In this document: positions 32,965-42,180 of the stretch, in pieces | How positions within the stretch are numbered: the first letter of the stretch is position 1 | Layout: every line of letters begins with the position of its first letter | Program-made: the position numbers and the translations under genes | DNA from: Falsihalocynthiibacter halioticoli | Lineage (GTDB): Bacteria; Pseudomonadota; Alphaproteobacteria; Rhodobacterales; Rhodobacteraceae | Assembly (NCBI RefSeq): GCF_025802015.1 | Contig: NZ_JAOYFC010000001.1 | Coordinates: forward strand, 434,001 to 498,000 | Length of the DNA stretch: 64,000 nt | Direction of reading: 5' to 3' | The notes under the pieces: generated by a model | Database searches by the model: none | Seen by the model: only the letters and a program-made list of their open reading frames with translations | What the model was told of the DNA's origin: nothing

Positions 32965-33942
32965 TTACACGCTGCGCTGTGACAGAAGCTCGTGAAAACG
33001 CGCAGGGCCAATGTTTGAGCCACACGCCACAAGCGCCACGTTTTTGCCTGCAAGATGCTCGTGCAATGGTCCGGTTGCCGCTGCTGTCGTCGCTGCACAA
33101 GCGGGTTCAGCCACGATTTTCAGCCCATCATAAAGCAGCCCCATCGCGTTGATGAGCGCCTGATCGTCAACGCATATCATCTGGTCAACATGGTCTTTGG
33201 CGAGCGAAAATGAGTAGGACTGTGCTGAAGGCGCACCAAGGCTGTCAGCGATTGTTTGTACCTTTTCGATGGCTTGCGGTGTGCCTTCGGCAAAGCTCCT
33301 GGTCATCGTGTCCGCGCCAAACGGCTCTACTCCGATTACTTCACAGGATGGGTTGATGAGCTTAACAGCACGCGAAATGCCGCTGATCAAGCCGCCGCCA
33401 CCTACTGGGACGACAACCGCGTCGAGCTCGGTGATATCTTGCATAATCTCGAGCCCGCAGGTCGCGGCTCCGAGTGTCATATATGGGCTTTCAAACGGAT
33501 GTAGCGCCGTGGCTCCTTTCGCCGCGAGCTCTTCCATGCGCGCCACGCCCGTAGCTATATCTTCAGCAAGCTCAACCTCCGCGCCAAGCGAACGGCATCC
33601 TTCGATGCGGGCGGGATCGGTGGCTTTGGGCATGATGACTCGGGCGCGGATGCCGAATTTTTTCGCACCATAAGCAACAGCGAGGGCATGATTGCCGCCG
33701 CTCACCGCTACAAAGCCAGCCTCTTTTTCTTTGCTACTTGCGGCCATGATGGCCAGTAACACACCGCGCGCCTTAAATGTCCCGGTTTCCTGAAACAATT
33801 CAAGCTTGGTAGAAACCTTTGCCCCATTGGGAAGGGCAGGGATGCGGTCGTGGCTCAGGCGCACGACTGGTGTGCGGATGATCTGGCCAGCGAGAATTTC
33901 GCTTGCTGCTTTGATTTCGTCGAGCGTTGGGGCGTTTGGCAT
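32965..33942 (-). CDS. Threonine/serine dehydratase (PLP fold type II)
   Basis: A 325-residue PLP enzyme from the Met at 33942 (MPNAPTLDEI). The PLP lysine sits in TGTFKARG, SGGNHALAVAYGAK is the phosphate-associated motif, and the glycine loop is VPVGGGGLISG. It lacks the regulatory ACT domain of biosynthetic IlvA, so it is the short catabolic threonine/serine dehydratase or serine racemase type. The start is one base from the stop of the upstream sulfotransferase gene. Substrate uncertain. Confidence 0.85.
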   Translation of the reverse strand: MPNAPTLDEIKAASEILAGQIIRTPVVRLSHDRIPALPNGAKVSTKLELFQETGTFKARGVLLAIMAASSKEKEAGFVAVSGGNHALAVAYGAKKFGIRARVIMPKATDPARIEGCRSLGAEVELAEDIATGVARMEELAAKGATALHPFESPYMTLGAATCGLEIMQDITELDAVVVPVGGGGLISGISRAVKLINPSCEVIGVEPFGADTMTRSFAEGTPQAIEKVQTIADSLGAPSAQSYSFSLAKDHVDQMICVDDQALINAMGLLYDGLKIVAEPACAATTAAATGPLHEHLAGKNVALVACGSNIGPARFHELLSQRSV

Positions 33943-33943
33943 A

Positions 33944-34849
33944 TTATTGACCGAGCTTTGCATGGATTTCGTCAAGGTCGATTTCACCCGTCGGCATTTT
34001 GTTTGCGGGGTTCTCGAAATCATATTTGAACAGGCGGAAATCGCGTTTGTAGATCTCAAACATTAGATGCATCGACAGGTCGTCGAAATAATCTTCAACC
34101 GGATGCAAACGTTTGGGGCCGTGGCCTTCGCTCTCATTAAAACGCGGAATTTCGGCAAGATTGACGGCATGTGGCGTTTCGATTGCGTCGATCACCCGCT
34201 GCATCCCTTCGTTAAAGTTTTCGGTGTGGACAATGGCGTCGTACTGCCCACCATTCTGAATCAACGTTGAGACATGCCCAGATGTGGCAGACCAATGAAT
34301 GTCCGGATCCATCGGTCGACGCCAGCGAATGGTGTCCCGTGCAAAAAGCAGGAAACGGCGGAAGCTCTTGATTTGGTCAAATTCAAACCCTGTGTCTGGG
34401 CTGCCAACTTCGATCCCGTACTTCTGGGCCAGCAGAGGCACCAAATTGCCGCGATAGCGTTTGCCGTTGCGCTGGATACCGCAAATCTTGTCAAAGAAAG
34501 ACGAAAGGATGCGCGTGTAAGGGTTGCGCACACAGGTAAAGGTATAGCTCTTGTGAGTGGTGATATTCGTTTCGATCAGCGCTTGGCTATCTTCGAACGC
34601 CCATTTGTGCATGCCGCTGGTTGCGTCATGAATGTCACCGTCGAAAAATTCGCCATTGTCAGAGTAATACATGATCTGACCAATGGTTGAGCAGGCGCAT
34701 TTAGGCACCACGCGATACACGACGCTCTCGCTCTCGGTCATCCAGACACCGGGAAAGCCCATATGAAAATGCCTCCGTAAACTCTCGGCGTTTGCCAACA
34801 CACCGAGATTAATTTCGCTTATGAGATCAAAGAAATGCTGTTTATTCAA
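33944..34849 (-). CDS. Sulfotransferase family 2 protein
   Basis: A PAPS-dependent sulfotransferase-like protein of 301 residues. The 5'-phosphosulfate loop is seen as VPKCACSTIGQ near residue 49, and the 3'-phosphate motif as RNPYTRILSSFFDK near residue 108, both as in family 2 carbohydrate sulfotransferases. It is divergent from a DUF5928 glycosyltransferase 58 bases away, which points to sulfation of a surface glycan, though the acceptor is unknown. Confidence 0.85.
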   Translation of the reverse strand: MNKQHFFDLISEINLGVLANAESLRRHFHMGFPGVWMTESESVVYRVVPKCACSTIGQIMYYSDNGEFFDGDIHDATSGMHKWAFEDSQALIETNITTHKSYTFTCVRNPYTRILSSFFDKICGIQRNGKRYRGNLVPLLAQKYGIEVGSPDTGFEFDQIKSFRRFLLFARDTIRWRRPMDPDIHWSATSGHVSTLIQNGGQYDAIVHTENFNEGMQRVIDAIETPHAVNLAEIPRFNESEGHGPKRLHPVEDYFDDLSMHLMFEIYKRDFRLFKYDFENPANKMPTGEIDLDEIHAKLGQ

Positions 34850-34907
34850 CGTCTCTTGGCGTTAAACAGGAAAACAATCAAGACTTTCGCATGCGCAGGT
34901 TCGCAAT

Positions 34908-36485
34908 ATGGCAAAAATAGCCTTCATACTTTTATGTCATAAAGACCCGGATGCCATTATCCAGCAGGCTCTCCAGCTTACGGCGGCTGGCGATTATATG
35001 GCGATCCATTTTGATGCAAGCGCCAGCTCAGAGGCATATCAACAGCTTCGCTCGGCGCTCGATGGAAATCCGAATGTCGTTTTTGCAAAGAAGCGGATCA
35101 AATGTGGCTGGGGCGAATGGTCTTTGGTGCAAGCTACGCTTAATGCCATCGAAAGCGCCACGGTGGCCTTTCCGCGCGCGACCCATTTTTACATGCTGTC
35201 AGGCGACTGTATGGCGATTAAATCCGCCGCCTATGTCCATACCTATCTTGATGATCGGGATGCGGACTTCATTGAATGCTATGATTTTTTCGAAAGCGAC
35301 TGGATCAAAACGGGCCTCAAAGAAGACAGGCTTCTCTACCGCCATTTTCTCAATGAGCGGAACAACAAACGGGCATTCTATGCCTGTTTGGATCTTCAAA
35401 AGAAGCTGGGACTTAAGCGCGAAATTCCGGCCGATATACAGGTGCAGATCGGGAGCCAGTGGTGGTGTCTGAGGCGGCGGACCATCGAGTGGATTCTCGA
35501 CTTCACCCGCCAGCGCAAAGACGTCATGCGGTTTTTCAAAACAACATGGATTCCGGACGAAACCTTTTTCCAAACGCTTGTGCGGCATTTGGTGCCTGCC
35601 CAAGAAATCGAATGTCGAACGCTGACGTTCCTGATGTTCTCAGATTACGGCATGCCCGTTACGTTTTATAACGATCACTACGACATGCTGCTCGGGCAGG
35701 ATTTCTTGTTCGCACGTAAAATTAGCCCCGAAGCTGATGAGCTCAAAAAACGCCTTGGGGCGCTTTATGCGAGCGAGCGGGAGGATTTCATTGTCTCGAA
35801 CGAGGGGCAGAATCTCTTTCGTTTCCTGACAGGGCGTGGGCGCGAAGGGCGGCGGTTTGCGCCTCGGTTCTGGGAGTCTGAGGCAACACTCGGGCGCGGT
35901 CGGGAATTGATGATCATCGCGTGCAAAAAATGGCACGTGGCGAAGCGGCTGGCCGAAAGCATCCGCAATAGCACCAACTACCCTGTTGTCGATTATCTCT
36001 TTAACGAAGAGCATACCCCCCTGCCGGATATTGGCGGCATCCAAGCGTCGCTTGAAAAACGTACCCGCCATCGGCGCGCGCTGACGCGGATGTTGTTTGA
36101 TTACTATGAAACCGATCGCATGGTGATCTGTATGGATACGAGTAACATTGAACTCATCCATGATTTCTATGCCGACCGCAGCAAAACAAAGCTGCTCGAG
36201 ATCGAGTGTAGCTTTTCCGAGGACTACTTACATGGGCACGCCATCAGAGTAGGGCTTCTTGGAGAGCAGGCAGCAGAGGAGACTTTTGCACGATTACTTC
36301 CCACAATCCGGCAAGATATTCACCACGAAGTTGACCGCATTCGCGATGAGGAATTCGCCGATCACTATCGGCTTCGAGAGGACGCCTTGCCCGAAGCAAA
36401 CGCGCAAGCGTTGTCGGATTTCCTTGATATCCCGATGGAACGCGCTCTAGATATTGCCAAAACCGAACACTTGTTTGTCGACTAA
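34908..36485 (+). CDS. Core-2/I-branching-type glycosyltransferase with DUF5928 domain
   Basis: A protein of 525 residues. The first 260 match the beta-1,6-N-acetylglucosaminyltransferase (GT14-like) fold: AFILLCHKDPDAI at the N-terminus, RIKCGWGEWSLVQATL, HFYMLSGDCM and WIPDETFFQTL. The C-terminal half (from about residue 290) is the DUF5928 region found in Rhodobacteraceae. It has no signal peptide or membrane segment and probably acts on a lipid- or nucleotide-linked glycan in the cytoplasm. It is divergent from a sulfotransferase. The product is unknown. Confidence 0.85.
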   Translation: MAKIAFILLCHKDPDAIIQQALQLTAAGDYMAIHFDASASSEAYQQLRSALDGNPNVVFAKKRIKCGWGEWSLVQATLNAIESATVAFPRATHFYMLSGDCMAIKSAAYVHTYLDDRDADFIECYDFFESDWIKTGLKEDRLLYRHFLNERNNKRAFYACLDLQKKLGLKREIPADIQVQIGSQWWCLRRRTIEWILDFTRQRKDVMRFFKTTWIPDETFFQTLVRHLVPAQEIECRTLTFLMFSDYGMPVTFYNDHYDMLLGQDFLFARKISPEADELKKRLGALYASEREDFIVSNEGQNLFRFLTGRGREGRRFAPRFWESEATLGRGRELMIIACKKWHVAKRLAESIRNSTNYPVVDYLFNEEHTPLPDIGGIQASLEKRTRHRRALTRMLFDYYETDRMVICMDTSNIELIHDFYADRSKTKLLEIECSFSEDYLHGHAIRVGLLGEQAAEETFARLLPTIRQDIHHEVDRIRDEEFADHYRLREDALPEANAQALSDFLDIPMERALDIAKTEHLFVD

Positions 36486-36514
36486 CAAACAAAACCGCAA
36501 GAAGGAGCCTAACC

Positions 36515-36895
36515 ATGGCATACGCATACGATCCTGAAAATATTTTTGCCAAAATCCTGCGCGGTGAGATTCCAAGCACTAAGGTTACTGAAACAGAGCA
36601 TAGCTTTGCGTTTCGCGATATCACCCCACAGGCGCCCGACCATGTGTTGGTAATTCCGAAAGGGCCATACGTTTGCTTTGACCACTTCGCGCTTGAGGCA
36701 AGCGACGCCGAAATTATTGACTTCAACCGTACGGTTGGCGAGATTTGCAAAGAGCTTGGCGTGCAACCAGGCGAGGGTGGCAATGGCTATCGTCTAATTG
36801 CGAACTCGGGCGAGGCCGCCGTGCAAGAGGTACCGCACATGCACGTGCATATTCTTGCAGGACGTCCGCTTGGTCGGATGCTCAACCCAGCTTAA
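36515..36895 (+). CDS. HIT family protein (HINT-like nucleotide hydrolase)
   Basis: A 126-residue histidine-triad protein. NIFAKILRGEIPS and FRDITPQAPDHVLVIPK are typical of HINT/PKCI-like proteins, and the triad itself is HMHVHILAGR. It hydrolyses purine nucleoside phosphoramidates. AAGGAG precedes the ATG. It starts 29 bases after the glycosyltransferase and converges on an ABC ATPase gene. Confidence 0.95.
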   Translation: MAYAYDPENIFAKILRGEIPSTKVTETEHSFAFRDITPQAPDHVLVIPKGPYVCFDHFALEASDAEIIDFNRTVGEICKELGVQPGEGGNGYRLIANSGEAAVQEVPHMHVHILAGRPLGRMLNPA

Positions 36896-36900
36896 ACAAA

Positions 36901-37839
36901 TCAGGAGCCGGATTTGCTGCTTGTGAGGCTCACGAAAACCTCCTCAAGGTCCGGCTCTTCGCTTCTGACATCCTTGATCGTTACATTCTCGCGGCTCAGC
37001 GCGCCAAAAATGCTGTTGGCGCTGGTTGTGCCGCTTGAATAGGTGAAGGCAAGGCTTCCGTCGGCGCGTTTTTCCAGCTCTGTACCTGCGGGTGCGGCAA
37101 GGCCGGTTACTTCGGTCTCGGGTGTGATCACCAAAGTCTTGCGATCGAGCCGCCCTAGGAGAGCGGGTGTCTTATCCTGAACGATAACCTCGCCGTGGTT
37201 GATAATGGCGATCTCGTCACACATATCCTCGGCCTCTTCGAGGTAATGTGTTGTCAGGATGATCGTCACGCCCTGTTCATTCAGCTTGCGTACGTTATCC
37301 CAAAGCATCTGGCGGATTTCGATATCGACGCCCGCTGTTGGCTCGTCCAGAACCAGAACATCAGGATGATGCACCAGTGCTTTGCCCAAGAGGAGCCTGC
37401 GGCGCATCCCGCCAGAGAGCGTGCGCGCATAGGCATCCGCTTTGTCGGTGAGGCCGATCATAGCGAGGATCTCATCGCTTGTTCGTTTCGACTTTGGAAT
37501 GCCATAAAGACCCGCCTGAACTTCAAGCGCCTCGCGTGGCGAAAAGAAGGGATCGACGTTTAATTCCTGTGGCATCACCCCTATTGAAGCGCGGGAATGG
37601 CGCGGGTTGGTGTCTTGATCAAAGCCACAGATGTTGATCTGCCCTTCGGTTTTCGTAACCAAACCCGCGAGGATATTGATCAATGTCGATTTCCCCGCGC
37701 CGTTGGGGCCGAGTAGTCCAAAAATGCTTCCCTTTGGAATCGCCAGATCAATTCCCTTGAGCGCTGTTTTCGGAGGTTGGTTGCCATGTGCGGCATAGGT
37801 CTTTTTAAGACCGGAAATTTCGATGGCATTCTCAACCAT
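36901..37839 (-). CDS. ABC transporter ATP-binding protein (ABC-2/daunorubicin type), no permease nearby
   Basis: An ATPase of 312 residues from the Met at 37839. Walker A is GPNGAGKS, the signature is LSGGMRRRLLLGKALV and Walker B is VLVLDEPTAGVD. A C-terminal extension of about 80 residues is typical of ABC-2 exporters (CcmA/DrrA group). No permease gene lies on either side, so it must pair with an unlinked subunit. The exported substrate is unknown. Confidence 0.9.
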   Translation of the reverse strand: MVENAIEISGLKKTYAAHGNQPPKTALKGIDLAIPKGSIFGLLGPNGAGKSTLINILAGLVTKTEGQINICGFDQDTNPRHSRASIGVMPQELNVDPFFSPREALEVQAGLYGIPKSKRTSDEILAMIGLTDKADAYARTLSGGMRRRLLLGKALVHHPDVLVLDEPTAGVDIEIRQMLWDNVRKLNEQGVTIILTTHYLEEAEDMCDEIAIINHGEVIVQDKTPALLGRLDRKTLVITPETEVTGLAAPAGTELEKRADGSLAFTYSSGTTSANSIFGALSRENVTIKDVRSEEPDLEEVFVSLTSSKSGS

Positions 37840-37946
37840 TTGGCGCTCTTTCGTCGGGTTTTCGATCTTGCCCCTATGGCGTGGATCGCTATCATGCGCC
37901 AGACTTAAGCCCGAAGCGCGCCTTCGACAAGCCATACGGAGCCACT

Positions 37947-38126
37947 ATGACAATTGAAGCCCCCGAAACCGAGATCGTTGAGAAATCCCGCGTTGCCTGT
38001 GATGGCGGCGAAGGAGCACTTGGCCATCCGCGCGTGTGGCTGAGTATTCCCGAGGAGAGTGGCTTTGTCGAATGTGGCTATTGCGACAAGAAATTCATTC
38101 TCAAAGGTGGCCCTGCAGACTCCTAA
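37947..38126 (+). CDS. Zinc-finger (zf-CHCC) protein, NDUFS6-like
   Basis: A 59-residue protein from the ATG at 37947 (GGAG upstream). CDGGEGALGHPRVWLSI followed by FVECGYCDKKF gives the Cys-His-Cys-Cys zinc site of the zf-CHCC family, which includes the 13-kDa zinc subunit of respiratory complex I (NDUFS6). It is probably a small zinc protein linked to complex I in alphaproteobacteria. The longer frame from 37881 overlaps the ABC gene leader and is unlikely. Confidence 0.9.
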   Translation: MTIEAPETEIVEKSRVACDGGEGALGHPRVWLSIPEESGFVECGYCDKKFILKGGPADS

Positions 38127-38202
38127 ACCCGCCTGTTTCGGGTGGCGTAGCGCGGTCAAACATGTAAAACTTTTCCGGCATTGAATTCGGGAAGGGCGTA
38201 GC

Positions 38203-41004
38203 ATGGGTTTGGCTTTTGGCAAGGGGTGTCATCTTCACCTCATTGATGGTTCGGCATTCATCTTTCGCGCCTACCACGCGCTGCCGCCGCTGACCCGCAA
38301 ATCCGATGGCCTGCCGATTGGTGCAGTGGCCGGATTTTGTAACATGCTGTTCAAGCAGGTCGAGGACAACAAAGGCCCCGACGCGCCCACGCACGTTGCA
38401 GTAATCTTTGACCATTCCGGAAAATCCTTCCGCAACGACATCTACGACAAATACAAAGCCAACCGCCCGCCAGCGCCAGAAGACCTGCGTCCGCAGTTCC
38501 CGCTCACGCGTGATGCCACACGGGCCTTTAACATTGCCTGTATCGAGATCGAAAATTTCGAGGCCGATGACATTATCGCCACGCTCGCCCGTCAAGCCGA
38601 TGAGGCCGGTGGGCGTTGTACAATTATTTCAAGCGACAAGGATATGATGCAGCTTGTAGGCGGCGGCGTTGAAATGCTCGACGTTATGAAAAACCGCCGC
38701 ATTGACCGCGAGGGTGTTGAGGAGAAATTCGGTGTCGGGCCCGAACGAGTTGTTGATGTTCAGGCGCTCGCAGGGGATTCGGTTGATAACGTCCCTGGGG
38801 CGCCGGGAATTGGGATCAAGACAGCCGCGCTTTTGATTAACGAGTATGGCGACCTTGAAACGTTGCTGGACCGCGCCGAAGAGATCAAACAGCCCAAGCG
38901 CCGTCAGACCCTGATTGATAATCGCGAGTTGATCGAAGTTTCCAAACGGCTTGTGAAGCTCGATACGCATATGGACCTCGATTTCACCCTTGATGATTTT
39001 GAGGTGAGGGAGCCTGAGCCAGAGGCGCTCCTTGGCTTCCTTTCCGAGATGGAGTTCCGCACGCTCACCAAGCGCATTGCCGATAATCTTGGCGTTGAGC
39101 CGCCCGCGCCCAAAGAGGTTGCCGAAACCGAAGAGGCGCAACCGGTTGAGGCCATTCCGTTTGAGCCCGAAAGCTATGAGTGCGTCTCTGATGCGGCCGC
39201 GCTTGAGCGTTGGATTGACAAAATATATGGGCGTGGTTGGGTTGCGGTTGATACAGAAACAACCGGCCTGAACGAGATGACCGCTGATCTCGTTGGTATT
39301 TCGCTGTGTGTCGAAGCAGGAGAGGCCTGCTATATTCCGCTCGCGCACCGTGCCAATGCTGGCGATGACCTCTTTGCAGATGATACGCTCGCAGATGGTC
39401 AGATGCAGATGGAGAATTGCCTCGACCTCCTGCGGCCGATGCTTCAAGACCCGTCGATCTTGAAAATCGGCCAAAATATGAAGTACGACGCCAAAATTTT
39501 TGCGCGCTACGGTGTCAATGTTGCTCCGATTGATGACACGATGTTGATGTCATATGCGATGAATGCAGGCGTGCATAATCATGGCATGGATACGCTTTCG
39601 CAGCGCTATCTTGATCATACGCCGATCCCGATTAAATCGCTCTTGGGAACAGGCAAATCCGCGATTACTTTTGACAAGGTTCCGGTGGAGGAGGCCGTGA
39701 AATATGCGGCCGAGGATGCGGATATCACTCTGCGCCTTTGGCAGCTGTTCAAACCGCAGCTTCACCGCAAGAAGGTCACCACCGTCTATGAAACGCTAGA
39801 ACGTCCGTTGGTGCCGGTTTTGGCCGAGATGGAGATGAATGGCATCAAGGTTGACCGCGATACCCTTAGCCGAATGTCCAACGCCTTTGCCCAGAAAATG
39901 GCGGGTCTTGAGGCGGAGATTCACGAGATGGCGGGTGAGACGTTTAATGTCGGCTCTCCGAAGCAGCTTGGTGAAATCCTTTTTGACAAGATGGGCATTG
40001 AAGGCGGCAAGAAGGGGAAAACCGGCGCATATGCAACTGGCGCGGATATCCTCGAAGACCTCGCGGCGGAGGGCCATGATTTGCCCGCGCGTGTTCTGGA
40101 TTGGCGGCAGTTGAGCAAGCTCAAGTCAACTTATACTGACGCCCTTCAAACTCACATCAACCCTGATACGGGGCGGGTTCATACGTCTTATTCCATCGCG
40201 GGCGCCAACACAGGGCGATTGGCTTCGACCGATCCGAACCTGCAAAACATCCCGATCCGTACCGAAGAAGGCCGCCGTATCCGTGAGGCGTTTGTCGCTG
40301 ATGAAGGAAAGCGCCTGATTAGCCTCGACTATAGCCAGATCGAGCTTCGGATTTTGGCGCATATCGCGGGTATCGAAACGCTTCAGCAGGCGTTCAAGGA
40401 TGGCCACGACATCCACGCGATGACCGCAAGCGAGATGTTTGACGTGCCGCTTGACGAAATGACACCCGATATTCGCCGACAGGCTAAGGGTATCAACTTT
40501 GGTGTGATTTACGGCATTTCTGGTTTTGGCTTGGCGCGCAACTTGCGTATTCCGCGCAAAGAAGCGCAAGGGTTCATTGATCGCTATTTCGAGCGTTTCC
40601 CTGGCATTCGCGCCTATATGGACGAAACCGTGAAGTTCGCCAAAGAGAACACCTATGTTCAAACGCTCTTTGGCCGCAAAATCAACACGCCGGAAATCAA
40701 TGCCAAGGGACCGCACGCCGGTTTTGCCAAACGCGCCGCGATCAATGCGCCCATTCAGGGGACCGCCGCCGATGTGATCCGCCGCGCCATGATCCGTATG
40801 CCAGATGCAATTAACGGCCTTCCGGCCAAGATGTTGCTACAGGTTCATGACGAACTGATTTTCGAAGTGGATGAAGCGGCTGTCGATGACACGATCAAAG
40901 TTGTGCGCGATGTGATGGAAAGCGCCTCGCTTCCAGCGGTCAAACTTGATGTGCCACTTTTGGTTGATGCAGGGCAGGGCGCGAATTGGGCCGAGGCGCA
41001 TTAA
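38203..41004 (+). CDS. polA: DNA polymerase I
   Basis: Gap-filling and primer-removing polymerase of 933 residues. The N-terminal 5'-3' exonuclease domain begins at HLIDGSAFIFRAYHALPP. The 3'-5' proofreading domain has Asp350 and Glu352 in VAVDTETTGL. The polymerase domain has the catalytic Asp709 in SLDYSQIELR and Asp883 in QVHDELIFEV. All three domains appear intact. It stands alone with no evident operon partner. Confidence 0.98.
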   Translation: MGLAFGKGCHLHLIDGSAFIFRAYHALPPLTRKSDGLPIGAVAGFCNMLFKQVEDNKGPDAPTHVAVIFDHSGKSFRNDIYDKYKANRPPAPEDLRPQFPLTRDATRAFNIACIEIENFEADDIIATLARQADEAGGRCTIISSDKDMMQLVGGGVEMLDVMKNRRIDREGVEEKFGVGPERVVDVQALAGDSVDNVPGAPGIGIKTAALLINEYGDLETLLDRAEEIKQPKRRQTLIDNRELIEVSKRLVKLDTHMDLDFTLDDFEVREPEPEALLGFLSEMEFRTLTKRIADNLGVEPPAPKEVAETEEAQPVEAIPFEPESYECVSDAAALERWIDKIYGRGWVAVDTETTGLNEMTADLVGISLCVEAGEACYIPLAHRANAGDDLFADDTLADGQMQMENCLDLLRPMLQDPSILKIGQNMKYDAKIFARYGVNVAPIDDTMLMSYAMNAGVHNHGMDTLSQRYLDHTPIPIKSLLGTGKSAITFDKVPVEEAVKYAAEDADITLRLWQLFKPQLHRKKVTTVYETLERPLVPVLAEMEMNGIKVDRDTLSRMSNAFAQKMAGLEAEIHEMAGETFNVGSPKQLGEILFDKMGIEGGKKGKTGAYATGADILEDLAAEGHDLPARVLDWRQLSKLKSTYTDALQTHINPDTGRVHTSYSIAGANTGRLASTDPNLQNIPIRTEEGRRIREAFVADEGKRLISLDYSQIELRILAHIAGIETLQQAFKDGHDIHAMTASEMFDVPLDEMTPDIRRQAKGINFGVIYGISGFGLARNLRIPRKEAQGFIDRYFERFPGIRAYMDETVKFAKENTYVQTLFGRKINTPEINAKGPHAGFAKRAAINAPIQGTAADVIRRAMIRMPDAINGLPAKMLLQVHDELIFEVDEAAVDDTIKVVRDVMESASLPAVKLDVPLLVDAGQGANWAEAH

Positions 41005-41018
41005 GCTAGGTTGCCGAG

Positions 41019-41708
41019 CTAAGGCGACGGCTTACATTTTTCAATGCGGTAGAAATCCGCCATGGTCTTGCCGCGCTCCGTTTCAAACGGGGCGCCCTCG
41101 GTTAGGTATAAAATGCGATCAAGTCGGAACATCCGAAAATCATTCCGAAGTTCGCACCATCCGACCAACGTCCAGACCCGCCCCCAAAACCACAACCCGA
41201 GCGGGCGAACAACTCGGGTGCTTCGGGTGCCATCGGCGGTTTCATAGAGCATTTCGAGTTTCGCGCGAGTGTTAACGGCGGCTTCAATCCGGTCGATCTG
41301 AGCGCGCTCTTCGTCAGTAAACCAGAACGGATTGGGCGCGAAAATTTGAACGTTCTCCGCTTCTTTCCGCGCGTCATCTGGCAAGACCGCTTCGATTTTG
41401 GCAAGGGCTTCTTCTGCAGCCAACGCCATCGATGCGCCGCCCCATGCGCGCAGCATGCGTGCCCCTGCGACAAGTGCGGTGATCTCTTGGGTGTTGAACA
41501 TCAGGGGCGGTAGGTCATACCCCTCGCGCATTAGGTATCCGACGCCAGCTTCGCCATCAATCGGGACGCCGGAGCCGATGAGGTCGGCAATATCGCGGTA
41601 AATCGTGCGCTCGCTGACCTCAAGTCGTTCGGCCAAGACGTGTGCCGTAAGTAGCCGACCGCCCCGCAGATACTGCACAATCTGAAAAAGGCGGTCGGCG
41701 CGTCTCAT
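41019..41708 (-). CDS. YafY-type HTH regulator with WYL domain
   Basis: A DeoR-like regulator of 229 residues. The N-terminal HTH_11 domain has LTAHVLAERLEVSERTIYRDI, and the remainder is a WYL ligand-sensing domain (RVVRPLGLWFWGRVWTLVGWC). Its start shares one base with the stop of the VOC gene (TAATG), so the two form an operon. A perfect palindrome with TGACA/TGTCA arms lies upstream of that operon and is a candidate operator. Confidence 0.92.
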   Translation of the reverse strand: MRRADRLFQIVQYLRGGRLLTAHVLAERLEVSERTIYRDIADLIGSGVPIDGEAGVGYLMREGYDLPPLMFNTQEITALVAGARMLRAWGGASMALAAEEALAKIEAVLPDDARKEAENVQIFAPNPFWFTDEERAQIDRIEAAVNTRAKLEMLYETADGTRSTRVVRPLGLWFWGRVWTLVGWCELRNDFRMFRLDRILYLTEGAPFETERGKTMADFYRIEKCKPSP

Positions 41709-42085
41709 TAGGCGGCCAATTCAAAGATGCCGATGGAATTGCCGTCTGGGTCGAGCATGTATTGGAAACGCCCCGATGGAATCGTCACCGGTTCGCCAAC
41801 AATTTCACCACCAGCGTCAAAAGCGCGTGCGACTGTGGCTTCCAGATTATCCGGCGCATTGAGGTGGATAGTCCCGCCTGTTCCTTTCTCGGCTGGTTTC
41901 CCCACGTAGATGTGGCCCGAAGAGTCTGTGTCCCCCTCATGAGGGAAAAAGGCGATCTCTCCGCCATCGAACTCTGTTGGCTCGAGTTTGGTGTTGAATA
42001 CAGCGCTATAGAACTTCACGCCTTTGTTCAGATCAGTCACAGGGATTTCGCACCATACGAGGGCATTTGTTACGGTATCAGACAT
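41708..42085 (-). CDS. VOC family (glyoxalase/bleomycin-resistance fold) protein
   Basis: A 125-residue protein from the ATG at 42085 (AAGGATAATTCAA upstream). One VOC repeat pair is visible: VWCEIPVTDLNKGVKFYS near the N-terminus and IPSGRFQYMLDPDGNSIGIFEL at the C-terminus with the typical metal-site Glu. It is probably a glyoxalase-like lyase or a binding protein. It is the first gene of a two-gene operon with the YafY regulator. Confidence 0.88.
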   Translation of the reverse strand: MSDTVTNALVWCEIPVTDLNKGVKFYSAVFNTKLEPTEFDGGEIAFFPHEGDTDSSGHIYVGKPAEKGTGGTIHLNAPDNLEATVARAFDAGGEIVGEPVTIPSGRFQYMLDPDGNSIGIFELAA

Positions 42086-42134
42086 TTGAATTATCCTTTG
42101 TTGAAATTTCCGATACCCATGTTCTGACATACCC

Positions 42135-42158
42135 CTCCTGACAGCATAGTGTCAGGAG
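42135..42158. promoter_or_regulatory. Palindrome upstream of the VOC-YafY operon (candidate operator or terminator)
   Basis: CTCCTGACA and TGTCAGGAG are perfect 9-bp arms around GCATAG. A further CTGACA half-copy lies at 42124-42129. There is no T-run on the minus strand after it, so an operator for the adjacent YafY regulator fits better than a terminator for the DUF1285 gene. Confidence 0.5.
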
Positions 42159-42180
42159 CGTTTCGCGAAATACAGGTTTT

